Shown: positions 57,342-64,000 of the stretch, piece after piece | Layout of the letters: every line of letters starts with the position of its first letter | How positions within the stretch are numbered: the first letter of the stretch is position 1 | Source: Rosa chinensis | Taxonomy: Eukaryota > Streptophyta > Magnoliopsida > Rosales > Rosaceae | DNA length: 64,000 bases | NCBI RefSeq assembly: GCF_002994745.2 | Contig: NC_037092.1 | Location: forward strand, 80,360,824-80,424,823 | Reading direction: 5' to 3' | Position numbers and translations under genes: made by a program | The notes under the pieces: model-generated | Seen by the model: only the letters and a program-made list of their open reading frames with translations | The model's database searches: none | What the model was told of the DNA's origin: nothing

Positions 57342-58134
57342 GGAATGAACCAATATAATTGCAGTGTTAATTTGACCAAATGAATGGTGTATGAACAATC
57401 CAAACTGATGAAATCTTTTGAACAATCACAATCAAAGAGAGTTAATGACTATTACTATCTACAAATAACAGTTTAAAGAAGGTTTCAAAAATAGCAGGTA
57501 TTTTGAAATATTCTAATTAAATTCCAACATCAGGCGGTTCTAATTTCTTACCTGCTACCATAGTTTGTAAGTATGCTCTTTGGAGCTCTAATGTAAGTGA
57601 GGTTTTCTCACTAGTGCACTATATCCCAAACTTGGTGGTGAATCAGGGGTTTGTTCATCTTTTTTTTGGCTATCTCTTTGATCCCTTTGTGGATCTCCTC
57701 TTTTTCTATCTTCTTCTTCTTTGTTTGGTACTCTTGATGGTAGAGGATGATCTCCGCAATGGAGATCATTTAGGATATGTTCTTAGTTGTAATTTTAGCT
57801 TCAAGATGTTTGGGTACTCTGGACATTGGAGCCTCCCAAGATTTGTTGTTCTCATCGAATATTGCAGCTTGGTGCATCTTCCTCTGTGGCAGTGCAGACA
57901 ATGCTGTTGCATCCTCATCCTTGCTAAAGACTTGTTTGGGGTTTAGGCTCGCTTGGTTTAGACCGTTGGTGTCTATTTTTGGTTCAAGTATGTTTTTCTA
58001 ATTTGTAATCTGTGACTCATTTTAGTGTTGTATTAGCATTTTTTTTTAATAATTAGGTTTTTTTTCTTTCTACTAATGAATTATTATTCTTACCAAAAGA
58101 AAAAACGATTAGTAGAATTTTAGACGATTAGAAT
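57342..58134 (+). other. Probable retroelement 3' remnant
   Basis: 57600-58100 reads like the 3' part and UTR of a LINE-like transcript, ending TACCAAAAGAAAAAA at about 58105. ACGATTAG occurs twice just after (58106, 58124). A 5' boundary was not found. The frame at 57614-57946 has no known domain. Confidence 0.35.
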
Positions 58135-60249
58135 TTAGAGAGATAAAATTGGCAGAATTTTGAACTCAAGTTACTTGTCACAAGCTATCCTAAAACCCTA
58201 GCAAAGGAAAACGCAAATAGGGAGTCGCTCCTTTCCGGCGGCGCGCTCTCACGACGTTGTCGTCGGACGGGATAGAAGGGGCCTAGTGTCCAAATTACTG
58301 GGAGCTTCTGACGGCAAAGGGCATCGGTGGTTGGAGGGAGTGCAGGTGGGGTCGTTCTATCCTACAGCGGCGCGCGAACGACGTTGTGGTTGGAGGGATC
58401 GGAGACTTCCTGGCGGTGGTGACTGGGTGGCGTCACTGGGTTCCTCTGGTGTCCGACCCGATCAAGTAGCTTCGATCGAGTTTGGGCCGTTTTGCTTGGA
58501 TATGGGGAGGGGTGGCCCAGATTGCCGGAATGGTGGGGGGATGGAGGGTCAGATAGCGCCTGCACGTCGTCAAGTTGGCGGCGAATCTGGAAGTGTGATA
58601 GTGATAATGGGGATGCCTAGGTTCAAGGTGGCAGAGACTAGATGTGCAGCATGGATTAGCTTTTGCTCGGTGCAGACTAGCTGGTGGATCTGTGTTTTGA
58701 TCCAATCGGATCGCGGTGCAAATCCATTGGAGATTGGGGTTTCAATTTCTGCAGCAACGGTTGTCGGAGGAGGGTGGATGGCAATAGGTTGTCGGGCGGT
58801 GGGTATGGCGGCCCGCAGCATGGATGTCCCTTGCTGGGACGAAAGGGGGTTGGGCCGGGTTTAATGTTTGTTGGGCTCTTGGTGGTGGACAATTATTACT
58901 AGTTTTTAGGGTTTGGTTTCTTTTGTTTTGTTTTTGAGCAATAAGTCACTTTCAAGGTTTTGTTTTAAGGATTAGCTATTGGGTCGAGGGCACTGCAATT
59001 TTGGCATAGACAATCTTCTATTCGGCGGTCTAGAGGTCGATCCTGTTCTAGAGTTGGGTCAGCAGCGGTGGCAAAAATGTCTGGCGGTGGCATACTGGCA
59101 TAGACAATCATCCTTGGCCTTCTAGTGGGATTGTTCCTATTGTTTTCGGGTGGAGGTGATGGCGATTTGGAGCTGTTAAACAGTGACAAGCGTGGCCCGT
59201 GGCCCACCATTGTACCGATATTGTCCCAACTTAACCACCCGATAGGTGTTGAGTTTTAATCACAAAAGGCCTCGGTACAATTGGGTGAGATCCACCCACT
59301 TATAAGTTATATTTTATTTGTCACTTTTCCAATGTGAGATCTTTCCTCTCCAACACGCGCCCTCACATGCAACCTAGCTCTAGGTATGCACGTGGAATTA
59401 ATTGACAAACCCGATTCCACATTGGAAATCGGGTCACAAGTCCCACATTAGAGACTTGACCAATCACATAACAATCCAAGGCCCACATCGGACACTTGGC
59501 AATAATCCAATCGGAAACTTCCGATGGCCAATTTAATGAACCCAAACTAGGTCCATGATTGGAGAGGAGATTGGTGAATCAATTAATGAATGAACCCATA
59601 TCCGGGTCCATGATGACGATGTATTGAAGAGCGACCCACTCTGATACCATGTTAAACAGCGACAAGCGTGGCCCGTGGCCCACCATTGTACCGATATTGT
59701 CCCAACTTAACCACCCGATAGGTGTTGGGTTTTAATCACAAAAGGCCTCGGTACAATTGGGTGAGATCCACCCACTTATAAGTTAAATTTTATTTGTCAC
59801 TTTTCCAATGTGGGATCTTTCCTCTCCAACAGGAGCATGTGTGGATTGACGTTTTTGACATTTAGGTGGCAATGGTCTTGGGTTTAATTTAGTCTCAGGT
59901 CTGACGGTCTAGCTTTTCACTTTGGTTGGGTTCAAAGTCACAACGAGTGTAGACTTAGTCAATCAAAGGCAGGTCAGGAGGACTCTAGGTGGCGAGTTAG
60001 TGTTGACAAAGTTGTGTATCAAGGATTCCTTGCTCTTGCACATATTGTCTTTGCCTTTTAATTAGAGTGCAAGTTCTAAGTCTGTAGTTGTGTCGGGCCT
60101 TTTTTTGGCTCCGTCAGTCAGTCAGTCATTTTGGAGTTCTAGTGTGAAGTCCAATGGTCATTTCTGTGTATAAGATGTTGTCAAAACTCATTGTATCCAG
60201 TTCATTATTAATGAAGTTTATTCTTGATAAAAAAAATTAGAGAGATAAA
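58135..60249 (+). mobile_element. Non-autonomous LINE-type retroelement with 13-bp TSD, host of TRIM B
   Basis: TTAGAGAGATAAA lies at 58135-58147 and 60237-60249. The + strand insert starts with a leader containing AAAACCCTAGCAAAGG, has a G+C-rich open stretch (58286-58864, Gly/Arg-rich, no recognised domain), and ends in an A-run at 60229-60236 right at the TSD. Without TRIM B and its duplicated 5 bp the element is about 1.43 kb. It has no reverse transcriptase. Confidence 0.75.
59174..59831 (-). mobile_element. TRIM retroelement, copy B (658 bp, TSD GGAGC)
   Basis: Same length as copy A. 182-bp LTRs at 59174-59355 and 59650-59831 differ at about four positions. TSD GGAGC at 59169-59173 and 59832-59836. 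The primer site complement (59638-59649) reads TGGTATCAGAGT. The interior is nearly identical to copy A. Both TSDs begin GGAG. Confidence 0.95.
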
Positions 60250-62756
60250 CAAAAGATTCAAACTCTTGTTGTTCATATGAAGTATCGTAATATTGAACTT
60301 TCACCAGCAGTTTTGAGTTAACAATGAAGCTTAAATCACTTGTTGACTAATGATCCCTAGCTGTAAACTTGTAATTGATGGATCACGGACATTATTTATG
60401 AATTGGGTACCTCTCAATTTTGACAAGTGAATGATGATGTATCCTAGCTAATACCCTCCCAAGCCCTAACCCCACTCTCCTTTTTGTGTTTTCTATCTCT
60501 GGATTTGGGTGGGGTGTGTACAGAGAAAGTCTAGGGTTTTGAGTTATAGAGCACTGTCTTTTAATGCACCACTTCCATATACAAATTAACGAGATTGTTG
60601 GTATTTACTGTTAGTAATAGATGGTTGTCAAAGTTTCTAACGTAAATGGAAAACGAATTCTATATGGTCGTTGGATTTCTTTGCGGTCTTTAAATATTGG
60701 AGGTTTGAAATTTTTTGTAGTCAAGTATCGCCTTTTGAACAAGCAGCTGTGTTATAGCTCAAGCATACGCTCCACACTTAAAAAATATTGCGATCAATTT
60801 GAGCTAATTCATTTAAATCGTAGTTAACCTAGTGCTTAGATCATAAAGATGATAATGTCATCTTTTAGATAAATTAAATTTGCCAAGACAGATATTGTTA
60901 GAAAAATGACTCGGCTAGTCATGTAAGAAACAACGTACACTACAACGAGCATGGTCTTATGTTGCTATTCTGGAGATTCAGAAACTATCATTTAGTTTAT
61001 CGTTTTGGTAAAACTCATCTCTTATGCTATACATGCATCAACATTTTCTTGTTGGGTGTAATTTTTTGTAAGACACATTAAGAACTAAATATAATTAAGA
61101 AACAGTTTGTTTCTTTTTTAACCAAAAGAAAAATCTTTAAAGCATGCAAAATGTGCTAGTTTTCAATTATACTTGTCCTCTTTTCTTAATAGATTCTTCT
61201 CATCACATTTTTTTTTCTCTTTAACAATATATCTTACACACACGCACACACACTATAATTTGACACTATATTGGATTGATTTCGAGAAATGAAAATAAGA
61301 ACACATCAAAATACGTTTCTCTAGTTCAAACAAGAATGGCTGGAGATAATTAACTCTATAATATGATTATGATACTAGTTTATCACTCTTTCTTAATGAC
61401 TTCAGGAGAGTTGATCATTCTTGAACAAAGCTTAAACTAATGCCTAATGGGTCTATCAATGTTCCCTCTTAGTCTCTAAACAAACCCCATTTTATTTGTT
61501 TAGCACATTGATGATTAAATTATTAACTAAGTAACGCATAAAGATCCACATATGTATAAACAAATCCTCCTCTTTATATATAGTCAATCCAACCATGGCT
61601 TGGACCATGGAACACGTTATGGTCATCTTCCTCATATAGACTTGGAATTAATATATGCAACTCACCGTACACCATACTTAATAATAAGCTATCTAGCTAA
61701 CTTAAATAATCTGATATATATTTCTCAAAGAAATATAACAGCATTGGAAATGTGAGATTATGTCGATTTGCATCGATGAGGGAGAATTTGTATGAAAGTT
61801 TGAGAAGAGAGAAAGATATACACATTTGGTGAGAATGATCCAAAGAAGGTGAAAAACCAGTTGTAATTTAGATATTCAGTAGTTCATTCTTTTTAGTCTA
61901 ATTAAGTAATCTTAACATTGCTTAATTCCCAGAAATAGACTGTATGATATGGGGACACATCACTTGGGAGAAAATGTCTATGTTCTTGTTTTTTTGCGCC
62001 TTCAAGTGAATGCATGAATGTTTCCAGAAAACAGAATATGGTTGCTTTGTCCAAAATTAGATTTTGTTATTACTATTTCTTGGATTATCGGATGCATGCA
62101 ATGTCACAATTATATTTTTATATTTAAAAAAATAAAAGAAATATTTTGAAAGAAAACATTGCATTACACTCGGTGATCCTTCATTGCGTTAACACATTAA
62201 AAACAGTTAATAATTTACTATCATTAGTTATTAGTAACCAGGTGGTCACACTGTTGCCAAGTAAAACAAAATCCTAATTCACCATGAAACGTAAATTAAC
62301 TCTAGAAATGAAGGATCCTTGGCAGCCTTAACCATCTTTATGAAGATATAAATATACCTACAATTATGTAGACGAGTATGCATTCTCTCACTATTGATGT
62401 CGGTGGGCATGACTCATAAGTTCGACCCAGCCTTAACCTGGTTATTACGTAAATATATACATATACTAGATTGGTTTGAATTAAACTTAATTCAGAGAGA
62501 GTATTTAGTGCACCAACGTACATTTGCACAAATATTAATGGACGTTTTAATAATATTAAGTACATTTTTTTGTTATTAGAAAAAAAAAGGATTGTCTATA
62601 AATATCAATAACTGAGATTTGCTGAATCTGGTGGTTCATTTACACTGTTGATGTATAGAATTTTTTTCCCTCATTTAAATAAGAGTAGCTCTATGTTAGA
62701 GGTAAAAAAACACCTAAACAGAAATTGATCTTTCATGTCAAGTGGTTGAAATCTAA
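60250..62756. other. AT-rich intergenic, nothing recognised
   Basis: Only short unsupported frames (60621-60827, 61552-61755, 62338-62579). No splice-linked coding series or repeat boundary was found. Confidence 0.4.
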
Positions 62757-63157
62757 ATGCATAATTGTCAAATTGCTATCTTAGGTTTCACCTTAGTATC
62801 AATTTGCTACCTTAGGTTTTAATTCTGTCAATTTGCTATCCTAGGTTTTCAAAATTAGCCAATTGCTACCCTAAATTTTATTTTAACCAATTTGCTACCC
62901 TTCCATCAAATTTTCTACTGCAAGTATTCAAGATTAACTAATTTACTTTCCTAAATTTTCAAAATTAGCCATCTACTACCTTAGATTTTTAAAATTAATC
63001 CATGTTTGGATGAAGAAATTGACAAATTAATATGATAAAAAAGTAGCAAATTGGCAAAAATAATCTTTAGAGTAGCAAATTGGCTAATTGTGAAAATCTA
63101 AGGTAACAAATTGACACGAAGGTAAAAGTTAGGGCAGCAAATTGGCTATTAAGCCAA
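62757..63157. repeat. Fold-back element built of CAATTTGCTACC units
   Basis: The left half holds four or five copies of (C)AATTTGCTA(C/T)C(C/T)TAGGTTTT in + orientation (62768-62900). The right half holds the complement (GTAGCAAATTGGC, about 63045-63150) three or four times. The arms could pair into a long hairpin of about 400 bp. No ORF. Consistent with a fold-back/TIR-type non-autonomous transposon. Confidence 0.75.
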
Positions 63158-63384
63158 CTCTAAATGTCCCTAGCTTCATCATATCTCAAGCTCATCCATA
63201 TCCAGAAGTGTAGAACATTTGTTAGTAACTTAACATTACTTTCAGGGACAATATAAGGTGGAGACCCTAACTACTATCCATTTATTGAATGTGACAGAAT
63301 TCAAATTTAAGACCTTTAGTACTTTTTTTATTTATTTTTTATTATAATAAATAGTCTTGCATGTAGATGAAATAATACTAGCCC

Positions 63385-63486
63385 TAGCTTTTAGGTTAGC
63401 CCAAGTGGTGAGGGGGAGTTGGGAATTGAGTTAGGACTATATTAAGTTACGGGTTCGATTTCCCTCCAATATAATCAAAAAACGTA
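63385..63486 (+). mobile_element. tRNA-derived SINE-like sequence
   Basis: TAGCCCAAGTGG (63397-63408) fits the Pol III A box, and GGTTCGATTTCC (63452-63463) the B box, 43 bases apart. A short A-run follows. No acceptor-stem pairing for a real tRNA is seen, and no TSD was found. Confidence 0.6.
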
Positions 63487-63507
63487 CATATAACTTAAAA
63501 ATCAGAG

Positions 63508-63508
<1 letters not shown>

Positions 63509-63535
<27 letters not shown>
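63509..63535. repeat. (TA)n microsatellite
   Basis: About 13 TA units followed by TGTGTG. Confidence 0.95.
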
Positions 63536-63539
<4 letters not shown>

Positions 63540-63541
<2 letters not shown>

Positions 63542-64000
63542 CAAATCTAGAGTTGTCGATAAATATTCCATTATCTCCTAAAAAAGATTACTATCCAAGA
63601 GACCCATTAAAACATAAATGACTACTAGCTAAGTTTGTACTTTGTAGGACAAAACACAAAACATTAAGTAGTAGATACGTATGGCAAGACACCATATATC
63701 CATCTTGACTCAAATAAGAGTAATGCGTGCATTTAGCCCAAGTACCCTAGCCAACCACCAAAACTAATTGTGACTTGCACACAAGCTCAATCACAATGCA
63801 ACCTTCTTCTCTTGTCGATAAAACATCCATTTCAGGTGGGTGAATTCATAAGTGATACCATACTTGAAACTCCACTGATAGTTAAAAAAATGCGTTGACG
63901 AGTATGAATGTAGAATCAAGTTATTTTTACTCTCATTGTAAATTTCAACAACCACTAATTGTGAACCCTAGTCATAATCGAACCATGCAAACTCCCGATT
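63540..64000. other. AT-rich intergenic, nothing recognised
   Basis: No ORF or repeat boundary supported to the window end. Confidence 0.4.

Noticed and set aside
57614..57946. 110-codon + strand ORF
   Set aside because: Hydrophobic translation of a retroelement-like 3' region; no conserved motif seen.
63385..63486. tRNA gene
   Set aside because: Internal promoter boxes only; no acceptor stem or anticodon arm could be drawn.

Overview
The window is plant nuclear DNA, almost certainly a eudicot. Evidence: genes with GT/AG introns and AT-rich flanks, (GA)n microsatellites, and plant-type LTR, LINE, SINE, CACTA, MULE, hAT and Harbinger-type transposons. A rosaceous species would fit the style of the repeats, but nothing here proves it. 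Host genes are few. Most of the 64 kb is transposon sequence in layers, and many insertions can be delimited to the base by target-site duplications (TSDs).

Host genes. Three dispersed copies of a BTB/POZ (KCTD/T1-type) plus pentapeptide-repeat gene, like Arabidopsis FIP2, lie on the + strand. Copy 1 (2939-4313) is broken by a frameshift and by a 658-bp TRIM retroelement inside the repeat-coding region. Copy 2 (18264-19406) is the best preserved, but a TAG ends it 31 codons before the pentapeptide homology ends. Copy 3 (26243-27169) carries three frameshifts, two of them insertions of the same four bases, ACGT. The only intact multi-exon gene is at 28361-31770: four exons and 716 residues, an uncharacterised RNA-binding-like plant protein with an RG/N/P-rich N-terminus.

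Layout. 72-1776: LINE-type retrocopy encoding only a DUF4283/zinc-knuckle protein. 2.9-4.3 kb: BTB copy 1 with TRIM A. 5.5-7.3 kb: tandem duplications. 8.57-10.26 kb: Pack-MULE with WVD2-like and PPR gene fragments. 10.8-17.2 kb: decayed Copia element. 17.5-19.5 kb: BTB copy 2. 20.8-25.2 kb: nested TIR-element debris with a minisatellite and (GA)n tracts. 26.2-27.2 kb: BTB copy 3. 28.4-31.8 kb: four-exon gene. 32-42 kb: SINE, a non-autonomous retroelement, a MITE nested in its own sibling, a TIR element, and a LINE fragment split by a hAT. 42.37-47.95 kb: Pack-CACTA carrying fragments of at least three host genes (XRN exonuclease, plastid IscA, P4-ATPase). 48.6-55.6 kb: second Copia. 56.4-60.2 kb: non-autonomous retroelements, one holding TRIM B. 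60-64 kb: AT-rich sequence with a fold-back repeat and a SINE.

The genes form no pathway together. What stands out is the process: repeated copying of a BTB-pentapeptide gene, loss of those copies through insertions and small indels, and capture of host exons by two kinds of DNA transposon (MULE and CACTA). No wholly new molecular system was found. The strongest leads are the two gene-capturing transposons, the paired ACGT insertions, the geometry-preserving pentapeptide duplication, and the self-nested MITE.
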